A stretch of 64,000 nucleotides of DNA from an uncultured Candidatus Saccharibacteria bacterium (GTDB lineage Bacteria; Patescibacteriota; Saccharimonadia; Saccharimonadales; Saccharimonadaceae): the NCBI GenBank assembly GCA_937936045.1, contig CALGXC010000004.1, positions 558,001-622,000 of the forward strand. Direction: 5' to 3'. A program made the position numbers and the translations under genes. Positions 22,568 to 30,446 of the stretch are shown here, one piece after another (the stretch's first letter is position 1; each line of letters opens with the position of its first letter). Below the pieces are notes generated by a model. It saw only the letters and a list, made by a program, of their open reading frames with translations. It was not told the DNA's origin and made no database searches.

Positions 22568-23746
22568 GTGAATGAACGACCGAGTAAACAATTAGACGAG
22601 CAACCATATACATCATTTTATGATCGATATTTATCTACTCAGCTATTAACTCCGAGAAGTGATATAGCAGAGAAAAGAGGCATTAAGCGAGAACTCTTGT
22701 TAGAGTCAGAGAAGCTTTGTGACATAAAAAATGTGTACGAAAGGTCAGATAAGACGTTTGATGATATAGCAGAGGCCGCTAAATCTGTTGCAGAGCTTGT
22801 TTGCGAAACGCTTAATTTTAGGTCAACGAGTAATTTTTCAAGTCCACTTGAAGCGGTAAATATTGCCAAAGACGAAGCTGCTAATTGTTATGGACATACA
22901 ATCGTTGCGTCAGAATGTTTAGAAAAATTAGGAATTGAACATTTCATTAGTTATGCAAATCAACACACGTTCATCACGCTATTTGATCGTAGTAGTGATA
23001 GGTCGTTTATAATAGATGTTTTGACAGAGGAGTTGCGCTGTGAAATGACTGACGTCATTGGCTTTGATGGAATAGATCCAGCTGAGCAGTTGTATTATGG
23101 TGAGCTCAGAGCCAATAGTACTTTATATACAGATTTATTATTGCAGAAATTGCCTTCGTCCGTTAATAGAAGTGATTTTGTAGCTCGACGAGAATGGTTG
23201 ATGTTCTCGGATGGTATGAAATATCGAGATGACTACGGAAGAAATGCACGACTACAGATGCTTACTCTGCCGTCCATTCCAGGTAGATTATTATTGCTAG
23301 ATGAATATAATGCTCGAATTGATCAATTGAATGGGCGATATAAAGAGGCTGCGGATAAAATAGTAGACTTGTCTGGTATATATTTGGATGTTGATTCTCG
23401 GAATGATTTGAAAGAAGCGGATAAATTATGTAGAGAATTAATAAAACAAGGCAGTGGTGATTTGGCTATTCAAGTAGCGTCCTTGGTAAATGATAGTTTG
23501 CTGTCGGGAGATTCTTCAAAGAACAGACTGTTTCTTCCTGATGTTATGCGTAAAGTAGCTAAACATGATAGGGATATTAACTTACTAAATGAGGCGATTA
23601 GGTTGTACAGGGAAATTATCAATAGTAAACCTAAGTATGATAGCTTGGCTGTAGGGAAGTTAAGGGCTGCCGAAAAGTTGCTGAGGTCTATGAAGGCTGC
23701 TGGTGCGATTGTGTGCGATGCTACCTGTGATAAAATTAGTGAATAA
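22568..23746 (+). CDS. Transglutaminase-like cysteine-protein with helical C-terminus
   Basis: 392 aa from a GTG start. Residues 75-165 have the transglutaminase/SirB1-type order: C107 in ANCYGHTIVASECL, H133 in NQHTFITLFD and D150 in SFIIDVL, a plausible Cys-His-Asp triad on the expected strand spacing. Residues about 255-390 are helical and TPR-like (NDLKEADKLCRELIKQGSGDLA and on). No signal peptide, so a cytoplasmic protein. It could be a protease, peptidase-like processing factor or inactive scaffold; the assignment is by motif reading. It stands alone under its own promoter. Confidence 0.7.
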   Translation: MNERPSKQLDEQPYTSFYDRYLSTQLLTPRSDIAEKRGIKRELLLESEKLCDIKNVYERSDKTFDDIAEAAKSVAELVCETLNFRSTSNFSSPLEAVNIAKDEAANCYGHTIVASECLEKLGIEHFISYANQHTFITLFDRSSDRSFIIDVLTEELRCEMTDVIGFDGIDPAEQLYYGELRANSTLYTDLLLQKLPSSVNRSDFVARREWLMFSDGMKYRDDYGRNARLQMLTLPSIPGRLLLLDEYNARIDQLNGRYKEAADKIVDLSGIYLDVDSRNDLKEADKLCRELIKQGSGDLAIQVASLVNDSLLSGDSSKNRLFLPDVMRKVAKHDRDINLLNEAIRLYREIINSKPKYDSLAVGKLRAAEKLLRSMKAAGAIVCDATCDKISE

Positions 23747-23773
23747 ATATCTAATAAAAGGAGTTTTATAGTT

Positions 23774-24223
23774 ATGAAATCTTCAGAATCAACTAAAGGT
23801 TCAAAAGTATCAGCTAAGAAATTAGCTTCGAAGAGCGTAAAAGCCGCGGCGAAAGTTGCCGCCATCAAAGAAAAGAAAATTGTAAGTGCAGCTATAAAAG
23901 ACACTCACATGGCTGGATTTGTTAATTTTATTCGCGAACAGGGCGTTGTCGGTATGGCGGTTGGTTTGGCAATCGGTACCGCAGCTGGCGATACGGTTAA
24001 AAAGTTGGTGACGGCATTTGTTGACCCGTTAGTGCAGTTGATCGTTGGCTCTCAACAAGGATTGCAATCAGCTTCATTTACGGTTGAAATTGCTGGACGT
24101 AAAGGCGAGTTTTTATACGGCGCATTCGTTAGCTCGTTAATTACGTTGATAGCCGTTGCATTTGTTGTATATGCAATCATTCACTTCTTGAAACTCGATA
24201 AACTAGATAAGAAAAAGGATTAA
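23774..24223 (+). CDS. mscL: Large-conductance mechanosensitive channel
   Basis: Homopentameric emergency pressure valve in the cell membrane. From residue 47 on it shows the MscL pattern: FVNFIREQGVVGMAVGLAIGTAAG (pore helix TM1, Gly/Ala-rich), VTAFVDPLVQLIVG, a periplasmic loop, TM2 (FVSSLITLIAVAFVVYAIIHFL) and a charged tail KLDKLDKKKD. A 45-residue Lys/Ala/Ser-rich cytoplasmic extension precedes the usual start. The ATG at 23774 has AAAGGAG 10 nt upstream; the internal Met46 would give a classical-length channel but has no ribosome site. Its 3' end lies 4 nt from the convergent pyrH. A decayed copy of its tail is at about 25003. Confidence 0.93.
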   Translation: MKSSESTKGSKVSAKKLASKSVKAAAKVAAIKEKKIVSAAIKDTHMAGFVNFIREQGVVGMAVGLAIGTAAGDTVKKLVTAFVDPLVQLIVGSQQGLQSASFTVEIAGRKGEFLYGAFVSSLITLIAVAFVVYAIIHFLKLDKLDKKKD

Positions 24224-24227
24224 AACC

Positions 24228-24932
24228 TTAACTAATAAGCGTGCCTACTGATTCTCCGCGGCTTGCGCGGAGAATATTTCCATCTGTTAGCAGGTCGCAA
24301 ATGATGACTGGAATATGCTCGTCCATAGCTAGTCCAATTGCCGCCTTATCCATAACAGCAATGTTAGGATTTGTTAGGGCTTCTTGGTAAGATAAATGAT
24401 CAATTTTTACGGCGTCAGGGAATTTCATAGGATCTTTATCGTAAACTCCGTCGACCTTCGTCGTTTTAATCACGGCGTCGCACTGCATTTCCAGTGCCAG
24501 ATTTAACGCTGCAGTATCAGTAGTCAGGAATGGTCGGCCGGTGCCGCACGCCACGATTACGATGCGGTTTTTCTTAATATGGCTAATGGCGCGTCGGAAA
24601 GTATAGTGGTCAATAAATTGATTGACTTCAACTGTGGACAATGCGCGAGTTGGCAGTCCCGCGTCATTTAATACGTCAGCTAGGGCAATTGCATTCATTA
24701 GCGTAGAAAGCATCCCGATATTATGTGCGGAAACAGGTTGAATTCCGTGACCGATGATTTGATTACCGCGAACGTAATTGCCACCTCCAACCATAATAAC
24801 AATTTCAGCCCCGTCGTCCAGCGCTGGTCGAATTTGTTCAGCAATCCAGCGAGCGCGTTTTGGGTCAAAGCCGCTGGCGAATTCGCCTTGAAGTTGTTCG
24901 CCGGAGAGTTTGAGGAGAATACGTTTGGTCAT
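24228..24932 (-). CDS. pyrH: Uridylate kinase
   Basis: Phosphorylates UMP to UDP in pyrimidine nucleotide synthesis. The 234-aa amino-acid-kinase-fold protein starts TKRILLKLSGEQLQG, with GGGNYVRG (phosphate binding), the UMP-site region NIGMLSTLMNAIALADVL, the ACGTGRPFLTTDTAA loop and KTTKVDGVYDKDP. Length is normal. A TATGAT lies 11 nt before the ATG. It sits between mscL and a fragment of mscL on the other strand. Confidence 0.97.
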   Translation of the reverse strand: MTKRILLKLSGEQLQGEFASGFDPKRARWIAEQIRPALDDGAEIVIMVGGGNYVRGNQIIGHGIQPVSAHNIGMLSTLMNAIALADVLNDAGLPTRALSTVEVNQFIDHYTFRRAISHIKKNRIVIVACGTGRPFLTTDTAALNLALEMQCDAVIKTTKVDGVYDKDPMKFPDAVKIDHLSYQEALTNPNIAVMDKAAIGLAMDEHIPVIICDLLTDGNILRASRGESVGTLIS

Positions 24933-25002
24933 GACACCAGTGTATCATAGCGCGCTTGAAAATAACATAAATGCAAAAGGGAGGCGACAGTGTAATACAA
25001 AT

Positions 25003-25061
25003 TGCGATTTGCTATACAAATATTCGTTTTTTAAGTTAGACAAACTAGACAAGAAAAAGCT
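25003..25061 (+). pseudogene. Remnant of a second mscL 3' end
   Basis: Read in frame the stretch gives LLYKYSFFKLDKLDKKK, matching the end of the mscL product (VVYAIIHFLKLDKLDKKKD). The codons differ at several third positions (tta for ctc, gac for gat), so it comes from a diverged homologue, not a fresh copy. No start or stop remains in place. It lies between pyrH and the helicase gene. Confidence 0.55.
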
Positions 25062-25126
25062 AAGACGCTTACGTTTGCTATTTTACTTTCTCCTATCTAC
25101 AATGTGAGTATAAAGGAGAGAGTAGT

Positions 25127-27673
25127 GTGAAAGATGGAGTTCGGCGGCCGGGTTATTTACGTAGATCGCAAGAATCTAGCAGTAGTCATTTATTGAGTCG
25201 AAATATTGAAAGACCCAGTCAACCGTCGTATAGTTATGGTGAACCGCCCGAACAGAGGCGACAGCGTTTAAAAGAATTGCGAGAACGGTACAGTAAACTA
25301 CCGGAAACTCCTTTTGCTGACTATGATCTTGGTGACAAAAAACTACCTGCATATAAGCACAAAGCAGAGATATTAGACACATTATCGGAAAGTAAAATAT
25401 CCTGGCTGTGCGGACCGACGGGTAGTGGTAAAACGACACAAACCGCTCAGTATGCACTGGAGCGGTTTGATCGTGTCGTGGTGTTGATGCCGCGGCGGGT
25501 TATCGTCGATAATGTTACTGAATATGTCGAGAAGAGTTTGCGTGAACAGCTTGGCGAACAATATCCTAATCACTTGGTGGGCAAGATTCACGGACGTGCC
25601 ACTGAAGCGACGCCGGACACTAGGCTCTGTTTCATGACTCCAGCAACGTTTACGAAAAAGCTGGAACAATTTTCTAGCGACTGGCAGGACGAGAAGACGC
25701 TTATCCTGGTTGATGAAATACATGAAGCCAATTTGGAGATGGAATTTGCTACCGCTCTGGCGGCAAAATCGATAGAGAATACCGACGAATGGCATATGGC
25801 TTTTTCTAGTGCCACGCCTGATACAGAAGTTTCTCAGGCGATGTACGAAGATATTAACGGATCAGAACTACCAGTCGTAACTATTGACGGTCGGCCGCAT
25901 GATATCGACATTACAGAAGATAAGGTGAATACGATATCTGAAGCGTATCTCGAATATGGTAAGGACTCGAAAAAATCACTGGTCTTTGTTGAAGGTGTGA
26001 GAAGTATCGAGGAGACTATTGCGTCAATCAAACGTCACACTCGCCATCAATCCGGGAAAATACGATTTTTCAAACTACATTCTGGCATATCAGAAGCTGC
26101 GCGCCGAGAGATTTTTACTGCCAAACCAGCAGAAGACGAGTCGTTTATCATCGTTTCGACCTCGGCTGGACAGTCTGGCATCACCATCCCTGAGGTTGAT
26201 TTGGTGTTGTCAAATGGACTGACAAAGAGTAAAGAAATTGGCGAAGAAGGTGCAGAAGGGCTACCGCCTCGATTGTGTACTCAAGCAGAGCTGATGCAGC
26301 AGGCGGGGCGTGGCGGTCGTGATATTGATGGCGCTAAGTTTGTATTGGCTCGTCCGATATCTTACGATAAGATTTATTTGCCAGATGAGCTGAAAGGATT
26401 TTATGATATTGCGTCCCGTGAACAGCATATTCCACCGGAGATATATCACACGAATATTGTGCGCAATGTTTTGTCGGCTATCCATCTGAATGGTGATTTT
26501 GAGGATCTGAACCGATACCTGATGCATCCTGTTGCTAGTAAAAAAGTTATTCAAGAGTCGTACGATTTGCTGGAAACCCTGGAAGCAATTGATGGAGAGG
26601 GGCAGATCACAAAAATTGGTGAGTTTATGGATAATTTACCATTGTCGCCAGAACTTTCTCGGTCATTAGCAGAAATGATTAAGAATGGGGGAAGCTTACG
26701 TGAAGTGTTGGCATTATCGGCCATGGCAGCCTCCGTCTCGGGTGGTGGCTTTGCCGCTTGGCATCAACCAAAGGAATTGTTCCAGGAATTTGTCAGTCCC
26801 GATACAACAGATGACTTTTTTGCCGAATACGATGCTTTTTTGAAAACCAGAGAGATTTATGACGGCTGTCGTACTGACAATGACGTCTACCTGACTAATG
26901 GTATTGATCCCAATAAGGCGGATAATATTCACTATCAATTTAGTAAAATATGTCGGCGCCTGTCGGTTAATCCAAACGATATCGACATGGGTGAACTAAA
27001 CAGCGAGGAAAAACACAATATATCGGTGGCTTTGGTGCGCGGGTTTCAGGAATTATTGTATGCCAAAGCTGGTAGTCGGCGCATTGGACGAACAACGGTC
27101 AACCAATACACCAACATTCACACTGGCGAACGTGGTATTTCTGAGTATGAAATTAGTTCGCACAGCTTAGTGCGACGTATGGGCTCGGAGGCGTTGACGT
27201 TAGTGCTGGCTTTACCGTGGTGGTATGATGCGCATGATGGTCGTCGATACACACTCAACACAATTTTACCAGTAACCAAGAATCAAGTTGCTCAAGCCTT
27301 GAGTAGCAGCGCTGTGTCTGAATCCCTTGGTGATAGAGTTGCTCCTAATGGTGACTTGGTTCGTGTGACGCGGCCGAAAGTCGGCTCGCTGATACTCGGT
27401 CCAGAGCGGCAGCAAAAAATCCCCGCCATAACAGATGAGCAAATCGCGCTGATAGTGGACGCAATGAAAAACAAGGCTAATAAACAAGTAAGAGTATTGT
27501 TTGATTTACGACATCAGCGAGTTATCACCAAGGGTCAATTGCATCAGGTCCTAGACGGGTCTGCGGTAAATAGTCACAATGTCCATGAGGCGGAGGCTAA
27601 GGTTTGGGCTGAAGTGCAGAATGTGTTAACGAGCGAGCAGCAAGAAGCTTTTTATGGTCAGATAAACAGATAA
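25127..27673 (+). CDS. DEAH-box (HrpA/HrpB-like) RNA helicase
   Basis: NTP-dependent RNA remodelling enzyme, 848 aa, GTG start behind AAAGGAGAG. After a 75-residue polar N-terminus come motif I GPTGSGKTT, motif Ia LMPRR, motif II DEIH, motif III SSATPD, motif V VSTSAGQSGI and motif VI QQAGRGGRD. A helicase-associated HA2-like helical domain follows (residues about 440-560: ITKIGEFMDNLPLSPELSRSLAEM). The last 250 residues resemble no defined OB-fold by eye. It is probably monocistronic. Remnants of mscL and of orn lie on either side, which suggests it entered by recombination. Confidence 0.88.
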   Translation: MKDGVRRPGYLRRSQESSSSHLLSRNIERPSQPSYSYGEPPEQRRQRLKELRERYSKLPETPFADYDLGDKKLPAYKHKAEILDTLSESKISWLCGPTGSGKTTQTAQYALERFDRVVVLMPRRVIVDNVTEYVEKSLREQLGEQYPNHLVGKIHGRATEATPDTRLCFMTPATFTKKLEQFSSDWQDEKTLILVDEIHEANLEMEFATALAAKSIENTDEWHMAFSSATPDTEVSQAMYEDINGSELPVVTIDGRPHDIDITEDKVNTISEAYLEYGKDSKKSLVFVEGVRSIEETIASIKRHTRHQSGKIRFFKLHSGISEAARREIFTAKPAEDESFIIVSTSAGQSGITIPEVDLVLSNGLTKSKEIGEEGAEGLPPRLCTQAELMQQAGRGGRDIDGAKFVLARPISYDKIYLPDELKGFYDIASREQHIPPEIYHTNIVRNVLSAIHLNGDFEDLNRYLMHPVASKKVIQESYDLLETLEAIDGEGQITKIGEFMDNLPLSPELSRSLAEMIKNGGSLREVLALSAMAASVSGGGFAAWHQPKELFQEFVSPDTTDDFFAEYDAFLKTREIYDGCRTDNDVYLTNGIDPNKADNIHYQFSKICRRLSVNPNDIDMGELNSEEKHNISVALVRGFQELLYAKAGSRRIGRTTVNQYTNIHTGERGISEYEISSHSLVRRMGSEALTLVLALPWWYDAHDGRRYTLNTILPVTKNQVAQALSSSAVSESLGDRVAPNGDLVRVTRPKVGSLILGPERQQKIPAITDEQIALIVDAMKNKANKQVRVLFDLRHQRVITKGQLHQVLDGSAVNSHNVHEAEAKVWAEVQNVLTSEQQEAFYGQINR

Positions 27674-27692
27674 CGAGTGCATAATAGATAGT

Positions 27693-27761
27693 ATGAGTAA
27701 GGCGAAAAAATATTATGGATCGACCTGGAGATGACTGGACTAGATCCAGTGCGTGATGAGA
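27693..27761 (+). pseudogene. Frameshifted 5' fragment of orn
   Basis: Bases 27725-27761 match the true orn at about 28941-28977 with two mismatches (ctggagatgactggac... against ttggagatgactggat...). The start (ATGAGTAAGGCGAAAAAATA) aligns with codons 1-9 of orn with a 1-nt loss that shifts the frame to an early TGA. A -10-like CATAAT lies 7 nt before the ATG. The rest of the gene is missing. Confidence 0.85.
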
Positions 27762-27773
27762 GGGCTTCTTTGA

Positions 27774-27802
27774 TTGACTTTTTAAATTGTTTATGCTATA
27801 AT
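27774..27802 (+). promoter_or_regulatory. Promoter of the nucleotidyltransferase-like gene
   Basis: TTGACT, 17-nt spacer, TATAAT; the -10 ends 7 nt before the ATG at 27810. Confidence 0.7.
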
Positions 27803-27809
27803 ATTAATT

Positions 27810-28886
27810 ATGGAAAAATTAAGCCCGACTCCGAGTGATATAGAGGCGAAGATGCATCAACCTTGCGCCTTGCAAGTGCTTGATAGCGGCGAGCGCCGCG
27901 TAGAATTTGGAGGAATTAGCTGCCAGCTGAAAGATTATGATTGCGAGCAGCCTGGCAACCCGGAAGCTCGCTGCAATGAAATATATGAATATGAATTACC
28001 TGCCGATGCTATTAAGCGGGCTAATTTAGGTTTTGATCTAGACGAACTACCGTCATTTATTGGTGCAAAGGGTGGGGCGGCTCGTCAGGTTTTGGAGTCT
28101 CTAGTTCATAGCGACCGTCAGTTACCGCCTCCTTGCGATGTCGATTTGGTAATTTTAGAAGAAGTTATTGCTAGTGGCGATTATGATCCATATGAGATTC
28201 GGGCGGTAGCGAGCGATCTTTCAATGCGTTTTTCGCCACGTGATGCAATGAATGGCTATGGCGCGGAGTATGTACAATCTACTGCCGAGTTTATGAGGCG
28301 GCATGATTTTACAATCAATCAAGTGCTCATACACAAGAACAACGGTACTTGGAGGCTATTGGCTAGCACTCAAGCAGTGTTGGATACTGCTGAGCATATT
28401 ATTAGACCGACAGTTTTTGAACACGACATTGATTATGGCTATCGAATTGGCAATAAATTAGCCCTCAAGGCAGTGAGACTTCTGTCTGATATGCAAGTTC
28501 AGGGGATTGACTATGCAACCATCAAGAGTGTTCAATTGCCAGATGATATTTATGGTGATCCAAGGGATGATTATTTCATGCAAGCGCTACAGCTAGATAA
28601 GGCGTTAGAAGTCAGCGACGAATTGGCCGAACGCTATGTGGAAAATCTAAAGTTTTATGGAATGATACCGTATGGTTGTGAAGACATGAGTGCTATTGAG
28701 ATGTATTATTATCTAGTGAATGAGACGGGTTTTGTCCCGTCTGATGGCGTGCTTGAATCCCTTCGGATTGAAAGAGAAAATCGCCTGAAGCTTGGTGGTG
28801 CGGCAAAGTTTGATGACGTTGTTGAAAGGCTATTAAAACAGGTGCCAGAGCGGTTTTCTCGAGATTACTACGATGCCAAAAAGTAG
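27810..28886 (+). CDS. Divergent tRNA nucleotidyltransferase/poly(A) polymerase-like protein
   Basis: 358 aa, Pol-beta-type nucleotidyltransferase by motif. GAKGGAARQVLE (residues 85-96) followed by CDVDLVIL (D110, D112) gives the GG...DxD metal-binding order. RRHDFTINQVLI then TWRLLASTQAVLDTAEHIIRP matches the class II CCA-enzyme block (RRDFTINAL ... D...G..DL....IRP). Distances are longer than in a normal CCA enzyme and the C-terminal half is not recognised. The substrate is uncertain: CCA addition is unlikely to be essential where tRNA-Ser encodes its CCA. It is inserted between a fragment of orn and the full orn. Confidence 0.72.
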   Translation: MEKLSPTPSDIEAKMHQPCALQVLDSGERRVEFGGISCQLKDYDCEQPGNPEARCNEIYEYELPADAIKRANLGFDLDELPSFIGAKGGAARQVLESLVHSDRQLPPPCDVDLVILEEVIASGDYDPYEIRAVASDLSMRFSPRDAMNGYGAEYVQSTAEFMRRHDFTINQVLIHKNNGTWRLLASTQAVLDTAEHIIRPTVFEHDIDYGYRIGNKLALKAVRLLSDMQVQGIDYATIKSVQLPDDIYGDPRDDYFMQALQLDKALEVSDELAERYVENLKFYGMIPYGCEDMSAIEMYYYLVNETGFVPSDGVLESLRIERENRLKLGGAAKFDDVVERLLKQVPERFSRDYYDAKK

Positions 28887-28892
28887 TATAAT
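28887..28892 (+). promoter_or_regulatory. -10 box of orn
   Basis: TATAAT, overlapping the end of the preceding gene, 6 nt before the ATG at 28899. Confidence 0.55.
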
Positions 28893-28898
28893 AAAGAT

Positions 28899-29450
28899 AT
28901 GAAAGCAAGTTTTAAGCCGAAAAAGATTTTGTGGGTGGATTTGGAGATGACTGGATTAGATCCAGTGCGTGATGAGATTTTGGAAGTGGCGGCAATTGCG
29001 ACGGATTGGAATTTTAAGGAAATTGCGACGTACGAAGGAATTGTGCGTCATGATTCGGAAAAGTTGGCTAAGCTGTTAGATCGAAATGCTGGTTTTTGGA
29101 ATGAGCATCCGGAAGCGCGACGCGGGCTGGAGGAGCAGAATGAATCGGGAAAACCTTTGGCGGAAATAGAACACGAATTGTTGGCATTTTGTGATGAGCA
29201 TTTTGCGGGTGAGACGAAGATTTTGTTAGCGGGCAATTCAATCCATCAAGATAGGCGATTTATTGACCAATGGTGGCCAACGTTGTCAAAAAGACTACAT
29301 TATCGTGTGCTGGATGTGAGTGCATGGAAGGTGGTGTTTGAAGGTAAATACGGTAAGAAATTCGCCAAGCCAGAAGATCATCGAGCGCTGGAAGACATCC
29401 GCGGCAGCATTATGGAACTTGAATATTATTTGAAAAAGGTAAAGGTATGA
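28899..29450 (+). CDS. orn: Oligoribonuclease
   Basis: 3'-5' exoribonuclease of the DEDDh family that clears RNA dinucleotides, the last step of mRNA decay. 183 aa, normal length. ExoI motif WVDLEMTGLDP, ExoII GNSIHQDRRFID and ExoIII KPEDHRALEDI (catalytic His in EDHRALED) are intact. Probably leaderless, and it overlaps the next gene by 4 nt. It complements pnp and RNase J, which lie further along. A broken 5' copy precedes it at 27693. Confidence 0.97.
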   Translation: MKASFKPKKILWVDLEMTGLDPVRDEILEVAAIATDWNFKEIATYEGIVRHDSEKLAKLLDRNAGFWNEHPEARRGLEEQNESGKPLAEIEHELLAFCDEHFAGETKILLAGNSIHQDRRFIDQWWPTLSKRLHYRVLDVSAWKVVFEGKYGKKFAKPEDHRALEDIRGSIMELEYYLKKVKV

Positions 29451-29785
29451 CACATAAACAATTTGAAGAATTTATCCTAAGCTTGCCGGGTGTGTGGCTG
29501 GATTATCCGTTTGGCGAGGATGTCGCGGTATATAAATTTGGTAGAGATAATGACGGTGCAGGGAAAATGGTAGCATTGGTGACGGAAGGCTCAAAGCCGC
29601 TCAGAGTAAGCTTAAAATGTGATCCGTTGTTGGCGCAGAATTTACGAGAAAAATACGAAACGGTTTTACCGGGCTATCACTTAAACAAGAAACATTGGAA
29701 TACAATTATTTGTTCAGGTCAATTGACTGACGAAGAGGTCTTTGACTTGGCGAGGCTGAGCTATCGATTAGTTTCGGAAGCTTAA
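29447..29785 (+). CDS. MmcQ/YjbR family protein
   Basis: 112 aa with the MmcQ/YjbR layout: LPGVWLDYPFGEDVAVYKFG, then KMVALVTEGSKPLRVSLKCDP, and YHLNKKHWNTIICSG. Members have a cyandase-type alpha/beta fold sometimes listed as DNA-binding; the biochemical role is unsettled. The ATGA overlap with orn implies coupled translation. Its 3' end overlaps the convergent 29782 gene by 4 nt. Confidence 0.88.
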   Translation: MTHKQFEEFILSLPGVWLDYPFGEDVAVYKFGRDNDGAGKMVALVTEGSKPLRVSLKCDPLLAQNLREKYETVLPGYHLNKKHWNTIICSGQLTDEEVFDLARLSYRLVSEA

Positions 29786-30393
29786 TCTGCCTTAATAATT
29801 TGATTGATCTGCTTCTGGATATTCTCTAAATCGCCAGCAGTTTTTACTAGCCATTCGCGCATCTTTTTTGACTTGGTGGACTTGTATACCTTTTTCATCA
29901 TATTGATTGTATCTGTTATTTGCACATTCATCTCATGAGCATAGGTAATATCCAATTGCGCGTTCAGAAGGGCTTCGTCCATTTTTTTCTCTAATTTTTC
30001 TGACGGATCTAGAGCGAGGATGTCCTTCTGTTTTTCCTTATAATTGATGCCGGTTGCCTGAAGCGCTTCGCCCATTGAGGCGTCTGCGGTGGTTAATACT
30101 GCAACTAGAGAGCTATTGGTGGTTTGTAAACTGGTTGAGCGGAACTTATTATTGTATTTTTTGGAAATAGTGAGTAGCTTATTAACGCGCGCTGCAACTT
30201 GTGACGGACTAGCGCTTGGCATAGAATCTTGTGAAAAAACAAATATCGCGATCAGGGTTATCAAGCCGATAAAACTCAAAATAGCGATGATGATTTTGGT
30301 TTTTTTATCAAAACCTTCCGCTGGCGGAGGTGTGGCAATTTGATTCAGATAATCGATACCTTGAGGTTGGTCATTCAAATTGTCAGGATGCAT
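29782..30393 (-). CDS. Single-pass membrane protein with helical outer domain, unknown
   Basis: 203 aa from the ATG at 30393 (MHPDNLNDQPQGIDYLN); a TTG six codons earlier is less likely. One membrane segment at about residues 33-54 (KIIIAILSFIGLITLIAIFVF) follows a Pro-rich cytoplasmic start, so the C-terminal 150 residues should be outside. That part is helical (SQVAARVNKLLTISKKYNNKF..., then long amphipathic stretches), without cysteine. Likely specific to Saccharibacteria; function unknown. Divergent from dnaG. Confidence 0.75.
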   Translation of the reverse strand: MHPDNLNDQPQGIDYLNQIATPPPAEGFDKKTKIIIAILSFIGLITLIAIFVFSQDSMPSASPSQVAARVNKLLTISKKYNNKFRSTSLQTTNSSLVAVLTTADASMGEALQATGINYKEKQKDILALDPSEKLEKKMDEALLNAQLDITYAHEMNVQITDTINMMKKVYKSTKSKKMREWLVKTAGDLENIQKQINQIIKAD

Positions 30394-30434
30394 ATTTCTA
30401 TTTAACCACAAATAATAACAGAGGTAAAGAGTGA

Positions 30435-30440
30435 TATAAT
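30435..30440 (+). promoter_or_regulatory. -10 box of the dnaG-rpoD operon
   Basis: TATAAT, 6 nt before the ATG at 30447; no clear -35. Confidence 0.55.
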
Positions 30441-30446
30441 AAAAGT

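Noticed and set aside
24910..25107. 65-codon plus-strand frame after pyrH
   Set aside because: Starts inside pyrH antisense and has no ribosome site; only its middle, the mscL-like remnant, is meaningful.
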